From the IMG/VR virus record IMGVR_UViG_3300021389_000038, positions 1 through 50,119 of that record: a DNA stretch of 50,119 nucleotides; one strand, written 5' to 3'. The translations under genes were made by a program, and so were the position numbers. Each line of letters opens with the position of its first letter. Within the stretch, counting starts at the first letter, position 1. This DNA comes from a virus. This document shows, in pieces, positions 1-9,401 of the stretch. The notes below the pieces were generated by a model. It made no database searches. It was given only the letters and a program-made list of their open reading frames with translations, and had not been told where the DNA came from.

Positions 1-191
1 TTGCAGATCTAAATAAAGTAAGTTTTGAAATACAAAATAAATTTAGTGGTAATGGAACTATTCCATATATAGCAAATATAGTAAATGTAACTACATCAGG
101 TTTTACAGTAAAAACTTTTAGAGTAGATACAGGTGCAGCAGTAGACGGTGTATTAGAAAACACACCATTAGAAATTAAAATATACCCTTAA
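1..191 (+). CDS. C-terminal end of a phage structural protein (5' truncated)
   Basis: An open frame enters from the left edge (codons begin at base 3) and ends at a TAA at 189-191, giving about 62 residues. The residues are rich in Thr, Val, Asn and Gly with alternating hydrophobic positions, as in beta-structured tail or fibre proteins. It sits directly upstream of the holin gene with 9 bp between them and on the same strand as the fibre genes. The start lies outside the window, so the family cannot be named. Confidence 0.6.
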   Translation, partial: ADLNKVSFEIQNKFSGNGTIPYIANIVNVTTSGFTVKTFRVDTGAAVDGVLENTPLEIKIYP

Positions 192-200
192 ATTAAAGAG

Positions 201-668
201 ATGAGTGATAAAAAACCTAAAAAGAAATTTAAAAATACCAAGGTAGGACAGTTCCTTACAGAGAAGGTTCCTAGTATACTTGGTATTGCAGGAGAGTTAC
301 TTCCAGATGCAGGTGTTTTAGGCATGGTTAAATCTTTAATAGAAAAGGAACCAGCTTTATCACCGGTAGATAAAGAGCATGCATTGAAACTACTTGAACA
401 AGATATGGTTGAAATGCAAGAGGTAAGCAAGCGTTGGGAAGCAGATATGACTTCTGATTCTTGGCTTAGTAAAAATACAAGGCCTATGACTTTGATATTT
501 TTAACTATATCAATGGTAATATTTATGTTATTGGACAGCTCTGATATTGACTTTAAAGTAGATTCAATCTGGGTTGATTTGTTAAAATCATTACTAATAA
601 CAGTTTATGTAGCATACTTTGGTTCAAGGGGTGCTGAGAAATTTAAGTCAATAAGCAATAAAAATTAA
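201..668 (+). CDS. Holin, 3TM/GTA-type family
   Basis: 155 aa. The N-terminal part (about residues 1-35) is basic, followed by an amphipathic region. The segment 'RWEADMTSDSWLSKNTRP' just before the first membrane helix is the hallmark of the GTA-type 3TM holin family (PF11351). Clear hydrophobic segments lie at about residues 94-110 and 125-142, and a weaker one near 25-48. These proteins sit in the inner membrane and release endolysin or permeabilise the membrane at lysis. The peptidoglycan amidase of this phage is far away at 38218-39141. The assignment rests on motif recognition and topology; a structural membrane role is the alternative. Confidence 0.72.
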   Translation: MSDKKPKKKFKNTKVGQFLTEKVPSILGIAGELLPDAGVLGMVKSLIEKEPALSPVDKEHALKLLEQDMVEMQEVSKRWEADMTSDSWLSKNTRPMTLIFLTISMVIFMLLDSSDIDFKVDSIWVDLLKSLLITVYVAYFGSRGAEKFKSISNKN

Positions 669-686
669 TAATTAAAAATAAAAATT

Positions 687-935
687 ATGCCAAATAATAT
701 GAAAAATGCTGGAATGTCTTACAAGGTAGGAGGAGCCAGAAAAAAGAAAGACTCTTATGGAGATGGTGGTATGGATTATTCATACCAAAATATGTTTGCT
801 AAAATGGGTGGTGCTATGGGTACTAAGGATGTAATGGATGTTATCCAAGGATCAAGTGCTATGCAAATGAAAAGAGGTGGTGGTACCAAAAAAGGTATGG
901 TTAGAAAAACTGCACGTAGAGCATATAAAAAATAA
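687..935 (+). CDS. Small Gly/Lys/Met-rich protein, unknown
   Basis: 82 aa, starting 18 bp after the holin stop in the same direction. It is rich in Gly, Met, Lys and Arg, with a basic C-terminus (GGGTKKG followed by an Arg/Lys cluster). No known domain is recognised. Low-complexity basic proteins of this kind in late regions are often minor virion or DNA-associated proteins, but this is inference only. Confidence 0.55.
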   Translation: MPNNMKNAGMSYKVGGARKKKDSYGDGGMDYSYQNMFAKMGGAMGTKDVMDVIQGSSAMQMKRGGGTKKGMVRKTARRAYKK

Positions 936-938
936 GAT

Positions 939-1025
939 ATGAGTAATAGTAAACAACAATGTCAATGTGGTAACACTCAAAATCCTGATGGGCTTTGTGA
1001 TGGATCTCACTTGATTAAAAAATAA
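939..1025 (+). CDS. CDGSH-type iron-sulfur mini-protein (28 aa)
   Basis: A 28-codon frame starts at the ATG at 939, 3 bp after the upstream stop, and ends with TAA at 1023-1025, 6 bp before the next gene. It contains CQCGNTQNPDGLCDGSH at residues 8-24. The ligand set of CDGSH/mitoNEET proteins (C-x-C ... C-D-G-S-H, three Cys and one His binding a 2Fe-2S cluster) is complete: C8, C10, C20, H24. The C10-C20 spacing is one residue longer than in mitoNEET. The protein is almost nothing but the cluster-binding motif. The tight fit between two genes on the same strand and the perfect motif make it likely real despite its size. Confidence 0.7.
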   Translation: MSNSKQQCQCGNTQNPDGLCDGSHLIKK

Positions 1026-1031
1026 ACAATT

Positions 1032-1259
1032 ATGGCAAAGAAAATATCATTCCCAATGGGAGATGGAAAGGTAGAGAATGGGTATTATGACCCAACTTCT
1101 ATACCATCAAAAATTCAAGCAAAAAAGAATGCAACTGCTACAGCAACTAGAATGAGACTAGCTGCACAAGGAGTTGAGATTAAACGTATGTCTACTAGAG
1201 CATCTGAACCAGTTCAATCAGAAGCTTTTAAAAATGGATATAGAAACGGTAAAAAATAA
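1032..1259 (+). CDS. Small basic protein, unknown
   Basis: 75 aa and strongly basic, with an Ala/Thr/Arg-rich middle (about residues 28-55). It follows the CDGSH gene by 6 bp and precedes the next gene by 6 bp, so the cluster is clearly co-transcribed. No family is recognised. Composition and position in the late region suggest a virion-associated or nucleic-acid-associated role; this is inference. Confidence 0.6.
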   Translation: MAKKISFPMGDGKVENGYYDPTSIPSKIQAKKNATATATRMRLAAQGVEIKRMSTRASEPVQSEAFKNGYRNGKK

Positions 1260-1265
1260 ATTACT

Positions 1266-1610
1266 ATGGCAACATTAACAGCACAACAAATAAGTCAAGC
1301 AGGTATAGTACCTGTAACAGTAACTCCTGAATCAACAGGTGATAAACTTGCAAATACTGGAAAGCAGTTTTTTCATATTGAAAATGCTAGTGGTTCATCA
1401 GTAACAGCTACAGTTGTTCCTGTAGTTACTACTGTTGTAGATCCTTTGTTAGGAGTACTTGCAAAAGAAAATGCTGTTTTAACATTATCTGCGGGTGAAG
1501 AAGGATTTTTAGGACCTTTTGAAGTTGATGCTTTTAATGATGTTGATGGTAATATAACAATAACATGTTCAGCAACAGCTAGTATTAAACTATCTGCTCT
1601 GTACTTATAA
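1266..1610 (+). CDS. Small beta-rich protein, possibly decoration or tail
   Basis: 114 aa. Alternating Val/Thr/Ala patterns and the lack of charged helices suggest a single beta-sandwich domain, with segments such as 'AGEEGFLGPFEVDAF' and 'ITITCSATASIKL'. No signal peptide or membrane helix. It lies directly before the giant fibre genes, so a head-decoration, tail or adhesin-linked role is plausible. No named family is recognised. Confidence 0.65.
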   Translation: MATLTAQQISQAGIVPVTVTPESTGDKLANTGKQFFHIENASGSSVTATVVPVVTTVVDPLLGVLAKENAVLTLSAGEEGFLGPFEVDAFNDVDGNITITCSATASIKLSALYL

Positions 1611-1620
1611 ATAGAAAACA

Positions 1621-4600
1621 ATGGGCTCATTATTACAAGATGTAATTGGATTATTTTCCAAGAAAAAATATGCACCAAAACCATATGATGTAAATACAGA
1701 TGGTAAGGAGGATTACTTAGTTCTATCTACTAAACAAGATAGTTCTTTAAATGTTATGGCGTATCTGCCTAAGTTAGATCAAGAGTTAATCTCTATATTT
1801 GATCTAGCTACAGCAATCAATGGTGCAGGAAATACCACTTATGACTTTGCTAATGTTGACCTAGGTGGTAAAACAAATCTTAATCTAACTGGTTCAGATG
1901 GAACAGTAGATACAGTAAGTCTTGTAGGAGGTACAGGCGTTACAATTGCAAGTACAGGTTCTGATGTAGATATCAGTGTAACTCCAGGAACTTATGTAGA
2001 GTGTACTGGAACTAATTCATCTTACACTATTCCTCTATGGAATTCTGATGGGTCATGTAGTCTTATAGATAGTGCTATTGTCTTTGATGGTAACAACACG
2101 TATACTTTAGATGCTAGTAGAAAACTAAAGGTTAGTTGGTTAGAAATGTCAACAACACCAGCAGTTATAGGTACATCTAATGGTACTGGATCTGTTGGTC
2201 AGGTTCTTACAGTAGGTGCTGGTAATACTTTAGAATGGACAACAAATGGTACTGGCTCAATGTCTTCATGGATTTTATCTGCTGATAATGGTACAACATC
2301 AGTAATCCAAGATGGAAATACAGCAACTATTGCTGGTGGTACTAAAATAAGTACATCAGATGACACATTGGGTACAGTAACTGTAACTCATGATAATACA
2401 GCTAGAACAAATACTACTTCTTCTGTAACTCCTGGGCCTGGTGTTCAGTTTTCTGTTATAGATACTATAGTATCAGATGCAACAGGTCATATTACAGATG
2501 TTAATACTAAGAATGTAACAATGCCTACTATAACAGGCGTTACTAGTGTAGGTACTGATACTCCAGATACAATATCTATTGGGGGAACAGCAGAAGACCC
2601 AACTGTAAACACTATTACAGGAGCAGTTGGTGATAATAATACTTGGTTAGTAACAGGAGACGCTGTATATGAATATATAACTAATCTTGGTCTTGTAGAA
2701 AGTGTAACTGGTGGTGTTGGTATTAACTTGACAGGAACAGCAGCAGATCCAATAGTCAATATAGACTATGCGGGTGTAGATAATGCAATTATAGTTGCAC
2801 CTACTGAAGTAATTACAGATAATGATTACTTATGGTTTAGTGATGCATCAGATAATAATATAAAGAAAGTTAAAGTTGCTGATCTACCGGATAATGCTTC
2901 TGGTGTTCAGCAAATTATAGCAGGAACAAACATAAATATTACTCCAATAAATGGACAAGGTATAGTTACAATTAATTCAACTGATCAATTTACAGGAACA
3001 GTTACATCAGTAGCTACATCTAATGGTGTATTTGTAGATGTATCAGGTGGAACAATAACTTCAGCAGGAACTATAACAGCAGAGTTATCTGCTACAGGTA
3101 CTCCTGACTCAACTAAATATTTAAGAGGTGATAATACTTGGGCAACTATCCCGGCAGATAATAACACAACATATAATTTATCTTCTACACAGAATTTATC
3201 TGATATAGATATTACATTAAATGGTTCAGATGGTACATCAGATATAGTATCAGTAATAGCCGGTACTGGTATAGTATTAACAAGTGTTGGAAGTAATTTT
3301 AGAATTGATGGTAATATAGGATCAGTAACAAGTGTTTCATCTACAACAGCAGGAGATGCTTTAGATGTATTAGTTGCAAATCCAACAAGTACTCCTGCTC
3401 TAGGTTTTACATGGGCGGGTGATGCTACACAATATGTAAACGGTGCAGGTAATTTAGCTTTATTAAGCTCAATACCAACCAATCTAACATTAACTACAAC
3501 AGGAACTAGTGGTGCTGCTACTTTAGTTGGTAATACTTTAAACGTTCCTCAATATGCTTCAGGAGCAGTTAGTATACTAGACAATGGTACATCATTAACA
3601 GCTGCAGTTCAATCAATTGATTTTGTAGGAGCAGGTGTTACATTAACAGAACCAACTCCAGATAATATAGTTGTTACAATACCAGATACAATTTATACAA
3701 ATGACCCTGGTATTACAGTTGACAATACAACTAATACGATAGGACTAGATTACTCAGGAACAGATAACTATATATATTTAAACAACCTTAAAGCCCCAGA
3801 AGCAACATCATTAATGAACTGGTCAGAAGGATCAGGTGCTACACCTGTTGTATTTAATACTACAATAGCTGACATTGTTAATATTGGTTCATCAGGTTGG
3901 GATTTAACTGGTGATTTAGGAACTGCTAAAAATATTGGTAATGGTGATACTGCTCTTATACAAGGTGGTGTTGCACTTACCTCATCAACTAGTGGAACTA
4001 ATGTTTTAACATTAGACTTAGACAACACAGCAGTTACTGCAGGCTCATATACCAATGCAGATATAACCGTAGATGCACAAGGTAGAATAACAGCAGCAGT
4101 AAATGGCACAGGAGGAGGTGGATCAATGTCAAGCTTCTTTATAACAGATGGTGTTACGACTGAAGAAATTCTAGATGCCAATACTGTAACTTTTTCTGCA
4201 GCAACAGGTATAACTGGAGCAGGTTTAACAGTTGATGTTAGTGCAACAGACACTGTCACTATAGGTGTTGATACAGTAGGTGCTGACAATCTAATTATGG
4301 CTAGACCTACTCTTGCGGGTATTGCTAGTTTAGATTACTTTATGTTTAGTGATACTAACGGGGGTGATCAACTTTATAAGCAACAGTTTTATTTGATGCC
4401 AGGATACTATGCAGGTTTCTGGACAAGAGGAGATAATTTAGTTACAGGTAGTGGTCTTGCTTCTCCAACAGATTTTGAATTAAATATTCAAGGAGGAACA
4501 GGTATTACAACTGATGCTACTACTGCAGGCTCAGCTCCGGTTATTAATACAGTAGATATAAGTTTAGATAACACTGGTGTAACTGCTGGATCTTATACTA

Positions 4601-5652
4601 ATGCAGACATTACAGTAAATGCTCAAGGTCAAATCACTCTAGCAGCTAACGGAACTGGTGGAGGTGGTATGACATCATGGACAGTACAAGCTGATGGTGG
4701 TACAGATCAGGTTATAACAAATGGAGATACGTTAAACCTAATAGGGACAGCTCCTATTAGCACTTTTGCACAAGCTACAGATGAAGTTGTATTTACACAT
4801 GATACATCAGGTGTTATAGCAGGAACTTATGTTAATGCCAACATTACTGTAGATACTATGGGGCATATTACTTCCGCTTCTGCTGGTACTGGTGGTGGAG
4901 TTACTGCTGTTAACTTACTATTAGGATCAAGTTCAGGTACTCCTTTAGATGCATCTATTAATAGTAATACTTTAACCCTTACATCAAATGTATTTACTGG
5001 AGGAACTAATGTAGGACATGTACCATCATATGGTTCTGATCCAGGAAATCAGAAGTTTTATTTAGATGCAACAGGTGCTTGGTCTGAGCCAAGTAATGCA
5101 GGTATTATTGCAGGTTGCGGAATTAATAAGAATGGTAGTACATTAAGTGTAGAATATGGACCTTTAGCAACAAACGTAATTAACTGTGCTGCAAATGGTA
5201 TTAAAGAAAATGTAGATCTTGAGAAAGATACAATAATATATAATGATGTAGACTCAGGAGGTTTAGGAATTGATGAAGTAAAAGAATTAGTAATTGCTGA
5301 TTTACTAGATAGAATGGTATCTAGAAGTACTTTTGCTCAGGCAGCAGCATGGTGTTCTTTTGATACTGGTGCAAGCATATTTACAAATTCAGGCAGATCA
5401 GGAATAGGTACATTAACAGTAACTAGTAATGGTACAGCATCATCTACTTTAAGTTGGACAACTCCATTAACAGGAACAAATTATTTAGTATGTTTAACAA
5501 CTGAAAGTTCAACTACTGCTTTTCATACATATTGTAGATTAAAGACTACAACTAGTTGTATAATTGGATCAAATAATATTACTAATCCAGCTCAACCAGC
5601 TGCTACTTTAGTTAACGTTGTAATTTATGATGTTGGATTAAATACTATATAA
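1621..5652 (+). CDS. Giant repeat-rich tail fibre / adhesin-like protein
   Basis: 1343 aa, almost entirely Thr/Gly/Ser/Val/Asn-rich beta-structure with many short repeats such as 'GTGVTI', 'VTSVGT' and 'NADITVDAQGRIT', as in trimeric phage fibres. The N-terminus (residues 1-14, MGSLLQDVIGLFSK, then Lys) resembles that of the next gene (MSVYIQEVLGLLKR), which suggests a shared virion-anchoring helix. No signal peptide or membrane segment. The last ~150 residues lose the repeats and contain a Cys-bearing segment, probably the distal or receptor-binding tip. Host-surface recognition is an inference from size, composition and position next to a second fibre-like gene. No intramolecular chaperone motif was recognised. 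Confidence 0.75.
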   Translation: MGSLLQDVIGLFSKKKYAPKPYDVNTDGKEDYLVLSTKQDSSLNVMAYLPKLDQELISIFDLATAINGAGNTTYDFANVDLGGKTNLNLTGSDGTVDTVSLVGGTGVTIASTGSDVDISVTPGTYVECTGTNSSYTIPLWNSDGSCSLIDSAIVFDGNNTYTLDASRKLKVSWLEMSTTPAVIGTSNGTGSVGQVLTVGAGNTLEWTTNGTGSMSSWILSADNGTTSVIQDGNTATIAGGTKISTSDDTLGTVTVTHDNTARTNTTSSVTPGPGVQFSVIDTIVSDATGHITDVNTKNVTMPTITGVTSVGTDTPDTISIGGTAEDPTVNTITGAVGDNNTWLVTGDAVYEYITNLGLVESVTGGVGINLTGTAADPIVNIDYAGVDNAIIVAPTEVITDNDYLWFSDASDNNIKKVKVADLPDNASGVQQIIAGTNINITPINGQGIVTINSTDQFTGTVTSVATSNGVFVDVSGGTITSAGTITAELSATGTPDSTKYLRGDNTWATIPADNNTTYNLSSTQNLSDIDITLNGSDGTSDIVSVIAGTGIVLTSVGSNFRIDGNIGSVTSVSSTTAGDALDVLVANPTSTPALGFTWAGDATQYVNGAGNLALLSSIPTNLTLTTTGTSGAATLVGNTLNVPQYASGAVSILDNGTSLTAAVQSIDFVGAGVTLTEPTPDNIVVTIPDTIYTNDPGITVDNTTNTIGLDYSGTDNYIYLNNLKAPEATSLMNWSEGSGATPVVFNTTIADIVNIGSSGWDLTGDLGTAKNIGNGDTALIQGGVALTSSTSGTNVLTLDLDNTAVTAGSYTNADITVDAQGRITAAVNGTGGGGSMSSFFITDGVTTEEILDANTVTFSAATGITGAGLTVDVSATDTVTIGVDTVGADNLIMARPTLAGIASLDYFMFSDTNGGDQLYKQQFYLMPGYYAGFWTRGDNLVTGSGLASPTDFELNIQGGTGITTDATTAGSAPVINTVDISLDNTGVTAGSYTNADITVNAQGQITLAANGTGGGGMTSWTVQADGGTDQVITNGDTLNLIGTAPISTFAQATDEVVFTHDTSGVIAGTYVNANITVDTMGHITSASAGTGGGVTAVNLLLGSSSGTPLDASINSNTLTLTSNVFTGGTNVGHVPSYGSDPGNQKFYLDATGAWSEPSNAGIIAGCGINKNGSTLSVEYGPLATNVINCAANGIKENVDLEKDTIIYNDVDSGGLGIDEVKELVIADLLDRMVSRSTFAQAAAWCSFDTGASIFTNSGRSGIGTLTVTSNGTASSTLSWTTPLTGTNYLVCLTTESSTTAFHTYCRLKTTTSCIIGSNNITNPAQPAATLVNVVIYDVGLNTI
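4018..4903 (+). repeat. Three degenerate coding repeats in the fibre gene
   Basis: Three copies of a ~35-residue unit of the type V(T/I)AGSYTNADITVDAQGRIT...GTGGGG begin near 4018, 4560 and 4795. Copies 1 and 2 are nearly identical at protein level apart from D/N and R/Q changes. Copy 3 is diverged (GTYVNANITVDTMGHIT). Each is followed by a Gly-rich linker and then a new variable segment. This is the typical layout of modular fibre shafts and offers a substrate for recombination. Confidence 0.75.
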
Positions 5653-5672
5653 TAAAACTAAAATAAAAAGAA

Positions 5673-8600
5673 ATGAGTGTTTATATACAAGAGGTCTTAG
5701 GGCTACTAAAAAGAAATAAAAAGAAGACAAAGTTAGACAAACAAAGAGATCACTTTGAGTTTGGTAAACTTTATCAAAATAGCTCTCTAAATACAGGTGC
5801 AGCTTATAATCCTAAGATGGAACCTTTTGTTGTCAAGTTTGGTGACTTAGTTTGTGAAGTTACAGATAACTTAACTAGAACTCAACCAGGCTCTGGTAAT
5901 TTAGGAGTTGTTCCCGTATATACAACACCAGAAGGTTCATGTGCATGGGATACATTAATGGATTCTATTATAACACAAAATGCACTAGGTGATACTATCA
6001 ATATTGCAGGTAACTTATATGTACAAGGTACTATAACAACTCCAACATTAACAGAAGACCGTGTTGTTATTGTAGGACCAGGAGGAGTACTAGAAGATGA
6101 TGCTAATTTAACAATGGATGGTACAACATTTACAGCTAATGTAGATGTAGTACATGGAACTGATGTACCAGCAGGTACTCCAGCTCAAACAACAAGAATA
6201 AACTCTAATCTTAAACTAGAAGGGCCTGTATATGATTCACTTGGAGTATTAGGTGGATTAAATAAAGTTCTTGTTGGTTTAGCAGATGGTAGAGTAAAGT
6301 GGCAAGATGATGATGTAGTTGAAGCATTAACATATGGTTCACTATGGCAAGGAGATCCTACTAACTATAAAGTAGAATTGCCTATTGGAACAGTAGATCA
6401 GATCTTAATATCTGATGGTACTACTTTTGCATGGCAAGATAATCCTGCTGCAATTGTAGGTGACGTTTGTAATGTATATAGAATTCCATTATGGACCCCA
6501 GATGCACAGACTTTAGGTTGTTCTTTACTTATTCAAGATGGAGACAATTCTACTGGGGCCTCTAAAGTTACTAATGATGGTCAACTACAACAAGTAAAAA
6601 AAGTATTTTTAGATGAAGTAGTACAGGATGATACTCTTACAGAAGTATTAGTAAGAGATACAGGTGCTTCTAATGAAGTTAAGTTTAGAGATGTAGCTAC
6701 AATTGTTCCTCCTGTAGGATTTGATACACTTGTTATGAGTGAAGTCAATGACTGGACACAAACATATCTTAATGCATATGTACCTCTTGATGATACAACT
6801 GTACCATATATGCGTATAGGTGGTATGACAACTTTAACAGATGGTCAAGAAGGTCATGTAATTGCAAAGAATGTAAAGAGCGGTGCTCTTTTATCACAAG
6901 ATGCTATTAGATTTCCAGATGGTTGGGGAGTTCCAGGTGAACTATGGGACAATCAAGTATCATGGTTAACAGGTGCTAATGGTATGAATGGATATAAAGA
7001 TACAGATACACTGTTATTTGGTGAGACACTTAAATTTAAATATATAAACTACCAAGCACCCGGTCAAGCAAATAATATTTTATTTTGGGATGCTTGTTGT
7101 AAACTTTATTCATCTAATGAATGTCCTGTAGGAACAAACCAAACACTTACAACAGATGAAAATGTAGCTATATCAAGTCAAACTGTAGTTGTTGATGATG
7201 GATATGGAGGGTATGGTCTTACTTATGCATTACAAACTAATGTTAGTAATGGTACATTAAATTTCAATACAGTTACTGGTCAATATACATATACTCCAGC
7301 TAATAATTATTTTGGTACAGATCAATTTACTTATACAGCAACTGATGGATATTGTATAACAGACCCTATTACTGTAACAATTATTGTTAATGCGGTAGCT
7401 GAACCACCTATATGGACTAGCTCATGCCCTGATACAAGCAGTCTTTTGGCAGGAGATGTTTATACATATAATTATACAGTAAGTGATCCAGATCACGCAT
7501 GTAATCAACTCAGTGTAAGTTTTACTTTAACAGATAATGCTACTGGTAATCCAGCTACATGGTTAACTAATACATATAATAATGACTGTACTGGTACTAT
7601 AACAGGAACTTACCCTGCAACAGGTGGCGTATTCACATTGGCGTTGACAGTAACAGATCCTGATACTCCTGCTAACTCTTCAGGTCAAATTTGTAATATA
7701 GCAGGTCTTGTTCCAGATAAGGATACATTCTTTAACTTTTGGTTTGATGTTTCAGGTTCAATGGATGGGATTGTTAATAAGATAGCACAGAATTCAAGTT
7801 TATCAAAAGTATATGCTCAAGCAAATGATCCAACTTCTTCCCCAGGCATCCCTTCAGGAACAGGTGCAGGAACAAGTACTCTTCAAATGTGTAACAGAAG
7901 AGGTGGTCTAAGAAGAGTTGACGTTATAGAAAATTCTCCTACTGGTTGGAATGCTTCTAGTACAGATGGAAATGCTTCATGGTGGTGTGTAAGAGCAGGG
8001 ATGAGTGTAACAAATCCTTCAGCCCCAGGTCAAATTCCGGCAGGAACATTTGTTGCAGCTACAAACTTTAGTAACGTAAAAGGGCAAATGACATTAGAAG
8101 ATATCAATGGAAACCCTGTAATTCATAATGTATCTAACTCTTCAGAGTTGTTATTTGAGTTAACTTCTACAATGATAGCTGCTGATTATGCTGATATAAA
8201 TAATTTTAGATATACATTCCAAGACTTTTATGCTACAGGTCAAACATATGCTCAAGAAACAGCAGCTGGTGTACCTCATAATCCAGCAACAAATGGTGAA
8301 GACGGTTATTCTTCACACGTGATTATGAGTTTTGATGCAACTGAACGCCCTATAAGTGGTTTAGCAAACAGGGGTGTAGGTCAAGCAGGAAATGGTGCTT
8401 TAGATGTAGGACCAGTTGCAGATACTTCTTTAGCAAATGCAGATTGGTTCTTTGATGCCACTCAAATTTTTATGTTTGCAATTTATGATGAGTCTTCTGT
8501 TGGTAGTAATAAATATTTCCCTACAAGTGGAGTATCTTGGACTGATAGAAATGTAAGTGTAAATAATGCCGTTACGGCAGATACACAGGAAGTTGTTGAT

Positions 8601-8996
8601 ACATTTAATAACACAGCTAACTCTGTAACTTTAAGAGGTATTTGTATGAATATGGAACCTAATGGTGGGCCAGCATTGACATCTATATGGGGTTATGATG
8701 GTGCATTTACTGTGGGACTTAACACTCCTATTCCTAGCTCTGACCCCCAAAATGTTTTTGCTGCAATACCTGCAAGTGCTTATACAGGAACATCTCTAAA
8801 TACCTTATATAATACTTACGCAGCAGGTGGAAACCAAGCAATAAGAAGTTATCCAACTACAGCTGTAGGATTTACACATAATAATGGTGGTAACGGTACC
8901 TATCCTGGTGTAGTAAGTAACAGTGCTGCTAACACAGGTCAATATTATTTTAATACTTTTAAAGCAGCATTATTAGATCACGGATTAATACTATAA
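5673..8996 (+). CDS. Giant fibre-like protein with Ig/cadherin-like and vWA-like parts
   Basis: 1107 aa. The N-terminus (MSVYIQEVLGLL then a Lys-rich stretch) resembles that of the preceding fibre gene. Residues ~130-450 are beta-rich fibre-like sequence. Residues ~485-580 carry a cadherin/VCBS-type repeat recognisable by 'TGQYTYTPANNYFGTDQFTY', followed by a second Ig-like unit ('YTVSDPDH'). Around residue 692 there is 'FDVSGSMDG', a DxSxS MIDAS motif of von Willebrand A domains, with ~410 residues after it. Ig-like and vWA modules bind surface polysaccharide or protein ligands, so a receptor-binding role is likely. It starts 20 bp after the upstream fibre gene, and its stop overlaps the next start (TAATG). 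Confidence 0.75.
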   Translation: MSVYIQEVLGLLKRNKKKTKLDKQRDHFEFGKLYQNSSLNTGAAYNPKMEPFVVKFGDLVCEVTDNLTRTQPGSGNLGVVPVYTTPEGSCAWDTLMDSIITQNALGDTINIAGNLYVQGTITTPTLTEDRVVIVGPGGVLEDDANLTMDGTTFTANVDVVHGTDVPAGTPAQTTRINSNLKLEGPVYDSLGVLGGLNKVLVGLADGRVKWQDDDVVEALTYGSLWQGDPTNYKVELPIGTVDQILISDGTTFAWQDNPAAIVGDVCNVYRIPLWTPDAQTLGCSLLIQDGDNSTGASKVTNDGQLQQVKKVFLDEVVQDDTLTEVLVRDTGASNEVKFRDVATIVPPVGFDTLVMSEVNDWTQTYLNAYVPLDDTTVPYMRIGGMTTLTDGQEGHVIAKNVKSGALLSQDAIRFPDGWGVPGELWDNQVSWLTGANGMNGYKDTDTLLFGETLKFKYINYQAPGQANNILFWDACCKLYSSNECPVGTNQTLTTDENVAISSQTVVVDDGYGGYGLTYALQTNVSNGTLNFNTVTGQYTYTPANNYFGTDQFTYTATDGYCITDPITVTIIVNAVAEPPIWTSSCPDTSSLLAGDVYTYNYTVSDPDHACNQLSVSFTLTDNATGNPATWLTNTYNNDCTGTITGTYPATGGVFTLALTVTDPDTPANSSGQICNIAGLVPDKDTFFNFWFDVSGSMDGIVNKIAQNSSLSKVYAQANDPTSSPGIPSGTGAGTSTLQMCNRRGGLRRVDVIENSPTGWNASSTDGNASWWCVRAGMSVTNPSAPGQIPAGTFVAATNFSNVKGQMTLEDINGNPVIHNVSNSSELLFELTSTMIAADYADINNFRYTFQDFYATGQTYAQETAAGVPHNPATNGEDGYSSHVIMSFDATERPISGLANRGVGQAGNGALDVGPVADTSLANADWFFDATQIFMFAIYDESSVGSNKYFPTSGVSWTDRNVSVNNAVTADTQEVVDTFNNTANSVTLRGICMNMEPNGGPALTSIWGYDGAFTVGLNTPIPSSDPQNVFAAIPASAYTGTSLNTLYNTYAAGGNQAIRSYPTTAVGFTHNNGGNGTYPGVVSNSAANTGQYYFNTFKAALLDHGLIL

Positions 8997-9220
8997 TGAT
9001 AATAAGAGATCTTCCATATAATGATAAAGGACTGGACTGGGTTGTAGATCAGTATAATAGAAATAGAGATTTTAAAGATCATATAACAATAGATGATCTT
9101 GTATCAGCTGAAAAATTAGCTGATGAGATTTCTTTTAGATTGATGGCAACAAAGAAACATCCTGATTACGAATGGTTAAATCAAAAATTAATAGAATATG
9201 TCAAAGCAAATAACAAATAA
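8996..9220 (+). CDS. Small acidic/helical protein, unknown
   Basis: 74 aa. Its ATG shares one base with the stop of the fibre gene (TAATG), which indicates translational coupling. It is mainly alpha-helical by eye and mixed in charge, with no Cys, signal or membrane segment. The coupling suggests it serves the fibre protein, for instance as a small assembly factor. That is inference; no family is recognised. Confidence 0.65.
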   Translation: MIIRDLPYNDKGLDWVVDQYNRNRDFKDHITIDDLVSAEKLADEISFRLMATKKHPDYEWLNQKLIEYVKANNK

Positions 9221-9380
9221 AGCAACTAACCCAATGAGCCCACACAGCCCTAAAGTAAAGGCTGGTGGCTCAGTAGTAGTTGATAAGTCAACAGGTAACG
9301 GAGGTTTTGCAACTGGTGGTCCAACTAGTACAAGTAATATGTACGGTATATTATCAGGTAACTTTGAGAGTAAAGACTAA
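9198..9380 (+). CDS. Small Gly/Ser/Thr-rich protein, unknown
   Basis: 60 aa, starting inside the last codons of the previous gene in another frame (23 bp overlap). Low complexity (Gly, Ser, Thr, Asn) with no hydrophobic core, so probably disordered. It is the last rightward gene before the convergent leftward block, and no convincing terminator hairpin was seen in the 21 bp between the two converging stops. Function unknown. Confidence 0.5.
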   Translation: MSKQITNKATNPMSPHSPKVKAGGSVVVDKSTGNGGFATGGPTSTSNMYGILSGNFESKD

Positions 9381-9401
9381 GAAGGCCAGATTATTACTAA
9401 A

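Noticed and set aside
2487-4289. Long leftward frames opposite the fibre gene
   Set aside because: They mirror the repetitive Thr/Val/Ala codon pattern of the real gene and have no start context or own motifs; shadow frames.
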